DNA of 64,000 nt, taken from positions 53,059,365 through 53,123,364 of the forward strand of contig CM042090.1 of NCBI GenBank assembly GCA_023512835.1, read 5' to 3'. Positions 23,320-34,500 of this stretch are shown piece after piece (within the stretch, counting starts at the first letter, position 1; each line of letters begins with the position of its first letter). Made by a program: the position numbers and the translations under genes. This DNA is from Taxillus chinensis. Lineage: Eukaryota; Streptophyta; Magnoliopsida; Santalales; Loranthaceae. The notes under the pieces are model-generated. The model did not search any database and was not told the DNA's origin. It saw only the letters and a program-made list of their open reading frames with translations.

Positions 23320-24881
23320 CGCCCAAATCTCAAGTTGGTCGAGTAAAGGTCGGGTGAAGCCCATACTTTATGGAAGGCTTCTCAGAGACGTATTGAATAG
23401 TTTGTCCTTCTGGTTGGGTGAAATCCGAGGTCATTTGGAGGTGGTCGGGTGAAGGTCCCTTCACCCGACTAAGTCGGGTGAAGCTTATTTTGCATATTCA
23501 GACTCTCCAAGCATCATGGAACATTACTTTTTTATGGTCGGGTGAAGTTTGAAGACCCTACATGGTGGTCGGGTGAAAATTTCTTCACCCGACCAAGCTC
23601 AGATTTTGGCGATTAACCCCTTATTTTTACAGCATACTTATTCCCTTTTAGACCAAAGTCATTTGATTAAAAGACGGGCACCAAACACTCCAGTCAAAGA
23701 AGAATTAATTGAAGAAATTCGAATTTAAATGGGTGCTTTGTATTTGGATTGAGGTCTTTATGGGGTTTAAGAGAGAGATTTATCTCATTTTCAAATTCAA
23801 AAATAAGGGAAATTACAAAAGATTTAAGAGGGGCTAATTATTTGGAGGAATTATGAGGAATAATGGGATATTCAAATTCAAAAATTCAAATTTCTCTTAG
23901 GAGGCTATAAAGGGGAGCTGATCTTTCATTGGAAATAATCAATCAAGTCATCAGACAATTCACTTTTATTTTACAAATCCATTCCTCACCTAGAGTAAAG
24001 AAAGGGAGAGAGAAGAAGGTTTGGGGTGTCTCTTGGAGTTTGAAGACAATCTGTTGGGAAAAGAAGATCAACCTTGGAATTCTTGGTCTAAATAAGCAAG
24101 CTATCATTCTGGTTTTCTTATTCCATGTTTTGTAATTCTTTTGTTTTCAATTATACTATGGAAGCTTAAAAACCCTTGATTGAGGTTAGGATAGAGTTTG
24201 ATGTAATGAATTAGTTTGCAATGTTTTAGTTTAATCTTTTTCACCTTGTGAGTATTTATTGAATATCTTGGGTCAAAATATAAAATGGACTTGATCACTT
24301 CATTTTATCATATTAGGTATTTATGTGAAGGATTGAAAAATGAAGCATAATTACTGGAAATTACAAGATAATCAAACTAGGAGTTGCATAATTTGCGAAA
24401 GCCAGTGTAAAACCTAGGATACCAAGTTAAGAGTGGGTGTGGTGCTAGCTCTAGACTAAATAACCCAAATCTTAAAGGGTCACCCGTCCCCCATGCTAAG
24501 GTGTACACACGAATTATGGCACTTGAAAAAGGCTAATTCATGCATTAGAGGTTGGGTATTAAATATTGTCACAAGGAAAGAATTAGATTGAACTGAGGCA
24601 TATTCTTGGGAAAAATACATCAAATGAAATCTTAACTCCAATCACCTTTATCAATTGAACTTATCTCGACTCCAACAAGCTCATTTCCATTGCTCACAAC
24701 CATTCAATCAATCTGTTTTAAATTCAGTTCTGTTTTTATATATTTTCAACCAAAAATCTCTTTATAAGCTAGTTAAAATTTCCAAATTCTACATCCTTCC
24801 CTTGGGTACGATAATCCGGACTTAAAAATCCACTTTATTACTTATCACGATTTGTACACTTAGAAATTACCGATCACACTC

Positions 24882-25147
24882 CATGCTCGAATTATAGCTA
24901 GAGAGCTAGCTGGAGATTGGGCCGAAGGTCCTGAGTATGAGTTGACCTTTTAGGGGCGTTTGGTTGTGGTGTCTCCTCTTCGTAGGGATGTGATGAAGGA
25001 GTTCTATCAGTCCAGAGTTGCTATTCATCCAGGAGGCACCAAGATGTACCATTCTCTTCGGAGACATTTTTGGTGGCCTGGGATGAAGAGGGATGTGGCA
25101 GAGTTTGTTTCTGCTTGCCTTACCTGCCAACAGGTAAAGGTTGGGCA
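24882..25147 (+). pseudogene. gypsy integrase N-terminal zinc finger fragment
   Basis: This is the continuation of gypsy pol after the split solo LTR: ELAGDWAEGPEYELTF, a stop, GRLVVVSPLRRDVMKEFYQS, then HPGGTKMYHSLRRHFWWPGM and FVSACLTCQQVK. The H...H...C-x2-C pattern is the integrase H2C2 finger. It is cut at 25148 by a second solo LTR. Confidence 0.85.
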
Positions 25148-27042
25148 TGCAATATCCCGTATCAGGAAATAACATAAGATAGCCGTAATTGGGATGAAGG
25201 TTTTATTTTGTGGTAGTGATTGTGAATATAGTTGTTTTGACTGTAATTTGGGTTTTATTTGGGGCCTGGATGACCCAAGGGCATTATTATAATTTTCAAT
25301 GGCGAGTTAAAGGGTTAATTGGTCATTTTAGTTATTTGGGGATTTAAAAATATTAATATTTAATAAAAATATGAATTTTCATTAATAAAGGGCTTTTTGG
25401 TATTTTATATTGATTTAAGATAGGAATTCTAGTATATTAGGAAATCTAGTCTACTTAGGTTTCTTAATCAGCAAGAAGTCTAAGCTAAATTAGACTCCTA
25501 CTCACCTCTATAAATAGGGAGGCTGGCCAGGGAGTGGTGGTTGTTGTTTCTGTGCGTATTAAGAGCCCTAGCCTTCCTTGGAGCAAGGGGGAGAGAAAAA
25601 GGTTATGGCTTGAGGCTTCCGGGCATTCTGACGAGTGAAGTCTGTTGCACCGTGTCAGAGGTAGGTGTTTTTATCCTTCTTAAACTCTCTTAGAGTCCTA
25701 TAACATCTAAGGTTGGTATAGTTTCGGGAATCAAAATTAGAACGAACAATTTTGCATATAACTGAGATAGAGAGTCTAAATAAAGATGTTTGACGTTCAA
25801 GGTCGTTGTTGAGGATGTATAAATCATTTTAAGGAGGATTCTTCATATGCTGGAACTGTATGAACAGTTTAGTCGGTAAACACTATTGGTCGGGTGAAGC
25901 TAATTTTTATACCGATGAAATACTCACGGAATTTAGATGAACTTTTCCTTATAGTCGGGTGAATTTTGATGTGGTCAGGTGAACAAAAATATGGTTGGGT
26001 GAATAGTAACTTGGTCGGATGATTTTTATGATATTTGTTTTGGATAGCCAGTTAGAAACCCTCCGAAACGGTGGGTATTAATAGCAAATCGTAGTTCTGT
26101 ACAATTAGTTATGATTTTTCGAAGTTGGGACAAAATCTGCACTATTTTATTAGCCTGTTTTATTTTTTTTAATCTGTTAATAGGAATTTAACCTTGAAAC
26201 CTTTAAAGTGAAACCCTAATGAATGTTTGGAGATTATGGTGTGCCTTTCATTGTTATATTGGTATGCATATATTTATTTTTATGCTGAAAACATGTTCAT
26301 AATGATTGTACACTGGTATAATTTTACAGCGGATGTTATGTATTGTTGATGTATATTCTTGTTATATAGTGCACTATATTTGTTGTGATAAGGTCTGGTA
26401 AAGGACAAGGGTCTGGTAAAGGACAGAGGCCCAGTTAAGGGAAACAAGGATATGATGGATCCGGTCAAGGACATCGGTGCGGTAAAGCACAATTTGCATG
26501 GTGAAGTGCGTGATTGAATTGTTATGAATAATGATGTGATGTGGTTGTTGAACGCTACACTCGCACATTTACACTTTGCATATAGAATTTGTTTATTTAA
26601 CTGACCAGAAAGTGTAGAGGGATAGTCACCTATTGAGCTATGAAGCTCACACCTATGTTGCTAAATCCCTTGCATGTATTGAAGGGAGATTAGAGGAGCA
26701 CTAGTAGTCAAGTGGACCATGATTTTGATGTGATGCTTATGTCATTATAGGACTTATGATTATTGTGTTATTTGTTTGGATTGTGATTTTCCGAACATGG
26801 GTTCGTGGACATTGTAAGGTAGTATAACTATTTTATGGTTTGCTTGTTTTAAAGTATTTTGTTTAATGGATATCATTGAGGAAGTACTATCATATCCCGG
26901 TTGTGTGACAGTACAGGGGAGTGTGAGACAACACCCGCTTTGTAGTCGCTATTAGGTGCTAGTCATAACCCCTCGACCTTTCGGGTGCAGGCATGGGGCA
27001 GTCACGTGCTCAATCTCGGGCTTTCGGAATTGGGGGCGTGAT
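25148..27042 (+). mobile_element. Second solo LTR (about 1.9 kb) in the gypsy integrase
   Basis: It begins TGCAATATCCCGTATC and ends GGGGGCGTGATA, between GGGCA (25143-25147) and GAGCA (27043-27047), a 5-bp duplication with one mismatch. Its 3' part (GGACAACACCCG, CCTTTCGGGTGCAGGCAT, GGGGGCGTGA) parallels the 3' part of the host gypsy LTR at 10780-10891, so it belongs to a related chromovirus family. TCGGGTGAA-type motifs occur near 25888-26030. Confidence 0.8.
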
Positions 27043-28144
27043 AGAGCACCAATGTCCAGCGGGTATGTTGTAGCCATTAGCAGTGGCAGAGTGAAAATGT
27101 AATCATATTACGATAGATTTTGTGACAGGACTTCCACTTACCTCAGGGAGGAAGGACATGATTTGGATTATTGTGGATCGGCTGACGAAATCAGCCCATT
27201 TCCTAGCTATAAGGGAGCGGGATCCCATTGGGGCTTTGAGCCAATTATATATTAGCGAGATTGTGAGGTTGCACGGGTGCCCTCATCTATTGTATCGGAT
27301 AGGGATGCGAGGTTTACATCCTGCTTTTGGGCATGTTTGTAGGAGGCTTTGGGGACAAAGCTGAACTTGAGTACAACATTTCATCATGAGACGGATGGTC
27401 AGTCTGAGAGGACAATTCAGACCTTTGAGGATATGTTGTGAGCATGTGTGTTAGATTTTGGGGGTTGGTGGGCCACTCACCTACCTTTGGTAGAGTTTGC
27501 CTACAACAACAGCTATCAAGCGTCCATTGGGATGACACCATTTGAGGCATTGTATGGGAGGCCTTGTCGGTCTCCATTGTGTTGGACTGAGGCCACCAAG
27601 AAGGTGAAAATGATTCGTCAGTGTTTATTGACAGCCCAAAGTAGGCAGAAGTCCTACGCAGATCAGAGGCAGAGGCCTTTGGAGTTTTCCGTGAGTGATC
27701 ATGTATTCCTCCATGTGTCCCCAAGGAAAGGACATCGACGATTTGGGAAGAGTTCCAAGCTATCACCGAGATTTATTTGTCCTTTTGAGATCCTGGACCG
27801 GGTTGGTTCTGTGGCGTATCGATTGGCTCTTCCACCACGATTGAGTAGGGTTCATAGTGTGTTTCATGTGTTGCAGTTGTGGAAATATCATCCAAACCCA
27901 ACTCATGTGATTGATTGGGGCGATATGGATGTTGCTGATGATATCTCTGTTGTTAAGGTTCCTGTTCGGGTATTGGACAGGTAGGAGAAGCTTTTGCGAG
28001 ACAAAGCTATCTCTTTGGTTCGTGTCTTATGGAGACACCACGGCATGGAGGAGGAGACATGGGAACGTGAGATGGAGACATGGGAACGTGAGATGGAGAT
28101 GCGGGAGCATTATCCCGAGTTGTTCGAGGACGAACAATCTTGAA
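27043..28144 (+). pseudogene. gypsy integrase core and chromodomain remnant
   Basis: It resumes EHQCPAGM, then ITIDFVTGLPLTSGRKDMIW and VDRLTKSAHFLAI (integrase core), [20 protein letters not shown] and [14 protein letters not shown], and the C-terminal [20 protein letters not shown]. The end is a chromodomain: KVPVRVLDR, stop, EKLLRDKAISLVRVLWRHHG, MEEETWEREM..., YPELFEDEQS. A 21-base unit coding ETWEREM is tandemly duplicated at 28054-28095. The chromodomain places the element in the chromovirus clade, whose chromodomains steer integration to heterochromatin. Internal stops make it inactive. Confidence 0.85.
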
Positions 28145-28550
28145 GGAGGGAAGTGGCGAGAGCCTTATCCGGTATGTGTATGTATACATATTGTGTGTTT
28201 CCTATTTTCTTGTTCTGTATAGTTTTGTTGAACATATATGATATGTTTTATGTGATGTGATATTATGTGCATATGTGATATGCGATGTGTTGCATGCGGG
28301 TTTGTGGGTTTGTGGTTGTGTGGCGCATAGGATATATGCAAGTTTCTTTCTACTTTTCTTGTGGGGTTGTTTGTGTCAGTTTTGAGTTGTTGTGAGCTGT
28401 GGTACACCCATGTGATGGGTGGCATGTTTGTAAGTGTTAATGTTATATGGGGACTTTGAGTTTGGATTTTGCGATGGAATTGTTGAGTTTTACGTGTGAC
28501 TTTGTATTGTTCTTTGGCCTATATGTTTCTTTTTGGGGAAAAAAAGTGTT

Positions 28551-28564
28551 TAAAGGGGAGAAGA
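28551..28564 (+). other. Polypurine tract of the gypsy element
   Basis: AAAGGGGAGAAGA lies immediately before the 3' LTR start TGTAATGACCCG at 28565. This is the plus-strand priming site. Confidence 0.8.
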
Positions 28565-30012
28565 TGTAATGACCCGTATTTGTGTTGCTTCGAGAGATAT
28601 CATTTTGGTATCATGCTCGGCGATATGAGTGTTTTAGCTGTAGTTGGGTCTAATTTGGAGTTCGGGACCTTGGAAGGCTAGTTGTATAATTTTGGGTGTT
28701 TATTAATTAAAGAAGTAGCAGTAAATATAAATAGGAGGAACGTAAAGAGAGCTTCTACTTTACGCTATCACGTTGGTGGTTTGAGAGAAAGAGAGAGCTT
28801 GGAGAGCTTAAAGCCTTAGTACTTTGGGGCGATTTGGGTTCGTGGAGCTCAAAGAATCACTCCAGGTAGGGGTTCCTATACTCCTTCTCTTGATTATGTT
28901 CTTGATTTGCACGAATTTTGTCATGATATGAAATATAGCATGAACCTTGGGTTTTTGGGGAATTTGGGGAAAATCCAGATTTTGGGTTACATTTGGTGGT
29001 TTATCGTAAGATTTGTGGTTACGATCTGATTTTTATCGTTGTGGGTATGTATTTCTGAAATCTGGAGTTTATAACCGTGTATTTTATGAGGGTTGTGAAG
29101 TCAACAATGGCAAAGTAGATCTAAATCTAGATGTATATAATATGTGAAAACAATATATATGTGTGTTTCTATTGTTACCGTATGATTTAGAGGCATTAAG
29201 GACGAATTTTGGGGTATATATTGTGGCTTGTTGAGTAAAAAGGGTGTTTGTGGGCATTTGGGGGTTGCTAGGTTGATTCCAGACGAAGAATAACCCAAAA
29301 ATGAAGATGAACAGTACCCTGGGCGATCTAGGAGGGTCGAAAGTTGAAGGGTCGAAGTTCGAAGTGTTGAAGTTCAAAGGGTCGAAGGTCGAAGGTTGAA
29401 GGTTGAAGGTCGAAGGGTCGAAAGTCGAAGGTCGAAGGTCAAAGGGTCGAAGTTCGAAGGTCAAACCTTCAAGTCTTCGAGTCTGAGCTTCGAGTCTCCG
29501 GGCCAGCCAGTTTGCAAGTTTCGGGTTAACAGTGCCAAGGTACAGCATAGTCATTTACATTGTAAACCATTAAAATGTAAATAACGAAATACCCCCTTTC
29601 GGATTCAAAGAAAAATACTAAAAAATCAAATTCTCACTCCTTCAAAATGTAAAAAATGGGATTTAGTGTAAAATCCTATAAATATGTAGTTTTTCGTAGT
29701 GGTGAGTTTTTGGAAAGTGAGGTTAGACCTCTCAGAAAAATCCCCCAAAATTAGATTATCTTAGTTATGGTATGGGGAGCCAATGCCGAGACTTTTTATT
29801 TCAAGAAAACAATTTCTACAAAAATCCACTCTCTTGCTTAAGACTTGAGAATAAATTTGTGAAAACTGCATACATTACAGAAAGAGTTGTGAACTCTAGT
29901 GGTCATATGGGACTGCGAGGTTACCTTGTTAAACCTGGGAGGCTACTGCCGAGGGCCTGGGAGACGGGATTTGTTCAGAGCCTAAGAGGCTACTGTGCTT
30001 GAGAGGTAATTT
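28565..30012 (+). repeat. 3' LTR of the gypsy element, truncated
   Basis: It starts TGTAATGACCCGTATTTGTG after the polypurine tract. It includes a GGGTCGAAGG array at 29331-29470 and the TTGTTCAGAGCCTAAGAGGC block (29968) also present at 10310. It stops near GTGCTTGAGAGGTAAT, where the 5' LTR continues for about 550 more bases. The segment 29530-29905 has no clear match in the 5' LTR. Confidence 0.75.
29331..29470 (+). repeat. GGGTCGAAGG minisatellite in the 3' LTR
   Basis: About a dozen irregular units of GGGTCGAAGTTCGAAG / GGTCGAAGGTTGAAG type. Same family as 9672-9852, with a different unit order. Confidence 0.8.
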
Positions 30013-31410
30013 TAATAAACTATGATACCAAATTTGGCTAACTAGTATCTCAAAGTTTGAAATTTTAATAAAGTTTGTAGTCAAAATATAAAATTTAAGT
30101 ACAATTTGTGGCCAATATTGATCAATGTAGATAAATTTATTGAACTTTTTAGCTAAATCACTATTAATGCTCTAAGGAAACATGCCTAAGGAGTTATCTT
30201 AAACAAGACATGATGACGTCAAATGTTTGCTGTGGCACTGAGCAACAAATCAACATTTAGACACAATTGTGTCTATACAAAACAGTACCGTCCTTTGTGA
30301 GACATGGTCACCAACTTGAAAGAACTGCACAAGACTATTCTTTTAGGTTTAGTTATCTTTAAAATTTAGTAAGCCTTTTTGGATTTACATCCACTCAAAA
30401 TGTTTGTTTGTTTTTGTGGTTCCCAAAGTAAATTTTGATTACCATAAGATGAGGAATAAATGAACTCACCAAATTTATTAACATATTCATTACTAATATG
30501 AAATAACTAAGTTACTCTTTATAAAAAAAATCACATATTGATATTCAAAAATAAATTAATTATTCAAATAACAATTTTCAAACATAAATATTTCTCAAAA
30601 TTATTTAAACATAAATACAATACTCAAATACCATACTATTCAAATTATTTGAATATAAATTCAATATTTAAAAAAATATTTTTAAACAAATAATATTAAA
30701 AAAAAATTTATTAAAACATAACATAACATTCCAACATTATTTATGCCTTGAGATTATTATTCAAATAGCAATAAAAATAAATATTTTTTAAAATATTTTT
30801 TAAATTTCAGGTATAATTAAAAATGATAATATCCATGTTACTTTTGGGGAGTAACCTTGCCATATTCTGACAAAAATGTACTTGAAGAAAAATAAATAAT
30901 TGAATGAAACAATGCCATTTCGAAAGTTATTGATTGCCGGAAAATAACTTCACAAGTTACTGATCGAGAAAGTTATGCTAGAAACGAGTTCTTGGTGCCA
31001 TGTGAACCACACAATCTGCCTATGTCACCTACTTTGCATAGAATGAATGAGGCGGATAATCATAAGGTGGACTTTATATATGAACTTGTTTTTGAATTTA
31101 CAAAGGCATTTGGGTACCGAAAGGACGCAACCTACTGCCATTTACAATCTTCTCCCCACCTTAACTACGATTCCTCCTCCAAGCGGGGGGGGGGGGGGGG
31201 GCGGCGGCGGCGGCGGGGTGTGGGTGTGGCGGCGGGGAGGGAGGGATTGTTCACATTTACATAAAAAATGAAAGCAACAATCAGAAGCAGAAGAAGTGTC
31301 GAGCAATAAAGGGGATCACTCATCCCGTACCCCCATAATCAACCTTTTTCCTCCAAAAATGAAAGTTGAATTGAACTTTCATAACTTCAGATTTGATGAT
31401 GCCATGGATT
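30013..31410. other. AT-rich intergenic region with a G-tract near the PRAF 3' end
   Basis: No gene was seen. 30480-30800 is very AT-rich. At 31183-31250 an 18-base G run is followed by GGC repeats and GGTGTGGGTGTGG, a low-complexity G-rich tract able to form quadruplexes. 31263-31410 would hold the PRAF 3' UTR. Confidence 0.5.
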
Positions 31411-31543
31411 CTAGAGAGCTAAGCCTTCCTTCCCAATGCCAACAGTTGACTTGTCGCCCATGGGAACATTGTATCGCTGGTACACTTTAGCCTTGTTAGC
31501 AGCCCACCATTGTTCTGCTTGTTTCTCACTAAATCGTTTTCGA
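31411..31543 (-). CDS. PRAF: PRAF exon 9: BRX domain end and stop
   Basis: It completes [20 protein letters not shown] and VYQRYNVP, then about 17 residues to the TAG at 31413-31411. The WW and VYxxYN positions are BRX hallmarks. Confidence 0.92.
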
Positions 31544-34500
31544 CTGCAGTAGGAGATAAAATTCTAGGTTAATTAGAAGGCAACTTTAACCTATCAGCTA
31601 ATTCTTCCAAGATCAATTGTGTAGTCTAGTGTACCAAAATATTACTCAAAAGCCTTGCCGTTTGACAAGATCAAGAGAGCTCAAGTACTTGAAGCAACTA
31701 GGATAGGTGTCAGGATTTATCACTAAAAAATTATTTTGAAAGAAGAACAAGAAGAGTTAGAATCAAGAGTGAAATGAAATGGATTACACTTCCATGCAGT
31801 TAATTTTCATGATCAATGGGCATCTTTTGACAGCCATAAAACAAGCTGTACTACTCAGGCATCTGATTAAACATTGACATAATCTTGAGAAAAAATGACC
31901 TAGATAGAGTCAATATTTCTAACGGTCCAAATTTGTATAATGATTGATTGTACCAACTACAATATCCTGTCCAACCTTGTAGAAGGTGTTCAATTTCCAA
32001 TCAATGCATATTGACCAAATACTTTGGAACCATGATTTGTGCAAAAGGAAATCCCTCTCGTACTACAGCTATAGAAGAAAAGAGGAATGAAAGCTTGTTT
32101 AAACATACCTGAAACGAACACGCTTGAGATCTCTGACACCGCCTGGCAAGGATCCGAGTGTAATATAAACACCTGGCTCATCCTGTTCAACCCAGTCGGC
32201 CATATGGATGGTTTCATCTTCTGTCGTTTTGTTTTTGTTTCTTCCCACTGCTTCTAGATGTCCCACTCCTGTTTGAATTGAACTATTGTTGTCACTGGTG
32301 CTTAAATTTTTAGAAAGTACCATAGAATTAGATCCATTTGAATTTGGAATGTGGCAAGTTGTTAGACTATTCAGTTTCTCAAGGGCTGCAACAGAAACAT
32401 CGGCAGGAAGATTGGGCCCACAGGGACCGAGAGAAGGTGAATTGCAATACCGAGCAGCTCCAACTGGTAACCTTTCAGCAACTTCTTTCAACTAAATGAA
32501 GATTGCGAAAAAAATAAAATTCCAATGAGTTTCAATGTGAAGAACCATTTCTTAAGATGAGAGAAAAAAGGATTAAAAACATTACTCTTTCATATGGTCC
32601 ACATAACAGATGGTACATGCATTTTGATTTTTTGATTTTTTGAGAATAATGGAAGAAACCTAGTTACAAATTTCTAAAACTTCTCATTGCAAACACATAA
32701 ATTAGCAAATACTAAATGGTAAGAAAATGCTAATGCGAACTATGGCTTTCATGATTAGGAGCTATATATTAAATATAGTAGGTAGAAAAAAAAGGTAGCT
32801 TAGGTTCCGTTTGGTAACACTGGCTTCTTATTTTTTGCTCCCATTCTGAATAACAAGCATGTTTGGTGACTTATTTTTTTTTTATTTTCTCAAAGCATAA
32901 CATTTTTAACTAAACAATGGGAACACTAAAACGAAACTCCACACTTCTCTTAAGAATCCTAAATATGCTCTGATTAGACAAATTAGGTAAAAACATTATT
33001 ATTTAGTTTTCCTATTCACTCCAACAATACAATCCCTAAAATCTAAAACCAAACCAACCAATCTTAATCCTAATAAAATAGAGTCAACTATATAAACCAA
33101 GAAAGACAGAAAATTTATGTTATCCTACTCTTCCAAACAATTCAATCAGTTACCATTCTTTTTCACAAACCTAGTTATTTCATATCTTTTTTTAAATACC
33201 TTCATCTAAGTCATTTTTAGTTTTTTTTTTTAAATTTTTGACCTTTTTTAATATCAATTTTTTGCACCTTCAAATGTATACATTCATTGGCCTTGGCCTA
33301 TGTCCTAAATGGTCAAACCAACATAAACGATTCTCTATCATCTTATCTTCAATTGGAGCTACCTCACAACACGATAAATACTCTTATTTTTAATATTATC
33401 TATTATAGTCTTACTATACATTCATCTTAACATTCGCATTTCAACTACATTGGTCTATATCTGTATATGTTATTTTTTGTTAGTCCAATACTATATTCTG
33501 TATAACAAAAAAGGTATAATCCTTTTAAACTCAGTGACATATTCGAGTCACATAAAACTCTCATCATAATTCTCCGCTTAAGCCGCTTTTGATTCTATGG
33601 TTGATATTACCATCAATCTTTCTGTCTTTCTTAATTATTGATCCTAGTACTTAAAACATTATGTTACTAGTATTTGTTGATAATCAAGTGCGATTGCATC
33701 TTGCTCGTTATTTCTTCTATTCCTAAACATAAATATAAATATTCAGTCTTGAATCTGCTTAATCTTTACAAGCATCTAGAGTTTATCTCCATAACACTAA
33801 TTTTTTGTTTATTCCTTTGGTCTCATTGATTAAAACAATATCATCTAACAACATATACATGGTAAATCCTCATCCAACAATACAATTCCAGCTAGAAGAA
33901 AAACCTATCTCAACCAATCCATTAATGCCTTGTTCTCCAACACCTCCTCATTTTCTTCATAGCGACGACTCCTTCACTCCATTCCTCTACTATAATATTT
34001 TCATTCCCCTCCCTTCTCCTTCACCCACCATCACAGATGACCATTCAACACCAAAAATTGTTTAGTGTCATCCTGTCTTCGGGAGATAACCAACAAAAAC
34101 AAGCCCAAAGAAGGTTTCGCTCACCCTTTAATTTCAATAAATCTAGTTTTGCAATGGATTGATAAATGTTTTTTTTGTTTGACTTTTCCTTGGGATAAAT
34201 GTAAAAATCAATATCTTTTTTTAGAAACATGTTACTTCTTTTCACTCTCGAACAATGAATGAAAGTTCACCATAGCTCTCTTCTAGCCACCACTGCTGTA
34301 ATTGCTTGCATCCATGACCCAAAAGCAATAGCCACCATGCTCCAGCAACCTTCATTCTGCGTCAACATTACTACAACGTTAAATTTTAATAGAGTAATTT
34401 GTTATTAATGTAATTTATATTTAAAAAAACAAAAGAAAATGAATTTCTGAAAATAACATTACTAAACATATTTTGCATTTCAATTCTAAAAGATTTAGAC

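Larger units (their letters stand above)
14836..24876. mobile_element. Solo LTR (about 1.8 kb) split by a CACTA transposon
   Basis: The left part, 14836-15070, begins TGATTGGGGGGATT. The right part, 23320-24876, ends TAGAAATTACCGATCA. An exact 5-bp duplication CACTC flanks them (14831-14835 and 24877-24881), so the LTR inserted into gypsy pol as one unit and the CACTA element landed in it later. It has TG...CA ends and no internal region. The right part carries GGTCGGGTGAAG repeats (23350-23600) and ends with a GGTACGATAATCC...CACTTTATTACTTATC tail typical of long plant gypsy LTRs. Confidence 0.85.
9650..30012 (+). mobile_element. Ty3/gypsy chromovirus (Tekay/Del-like), nested and decayed
   Basis: Order on the plus strand: partial 5' LTR (to 10891), tRNA-Met primer site at 10894, gag with zinc knuckle, protease, RT, RNase H, integrase with H2C2 zinc finger, chromodomain, polypurine tract, and 3' LTR from 28565. 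The coding region is opened by three later insertions (12069-12531, 14836-24876, 25148-27042) and has many stops. A segment with CTACCTTGTTAA(G/A)CCTGGGAGGC occurs in both LTRs (10258 and 29920). The outer LTR ends are lost, so no target duplication can be read. Confidence 0.85.

Noticed and set aside
9672..29470. CRISPR-like or regulatory repeat array
   Set aside because: Units are adjacent, variable and inside matching LTRs, without spacers or cas genes. They are LTR minisatellites in a plant genome.
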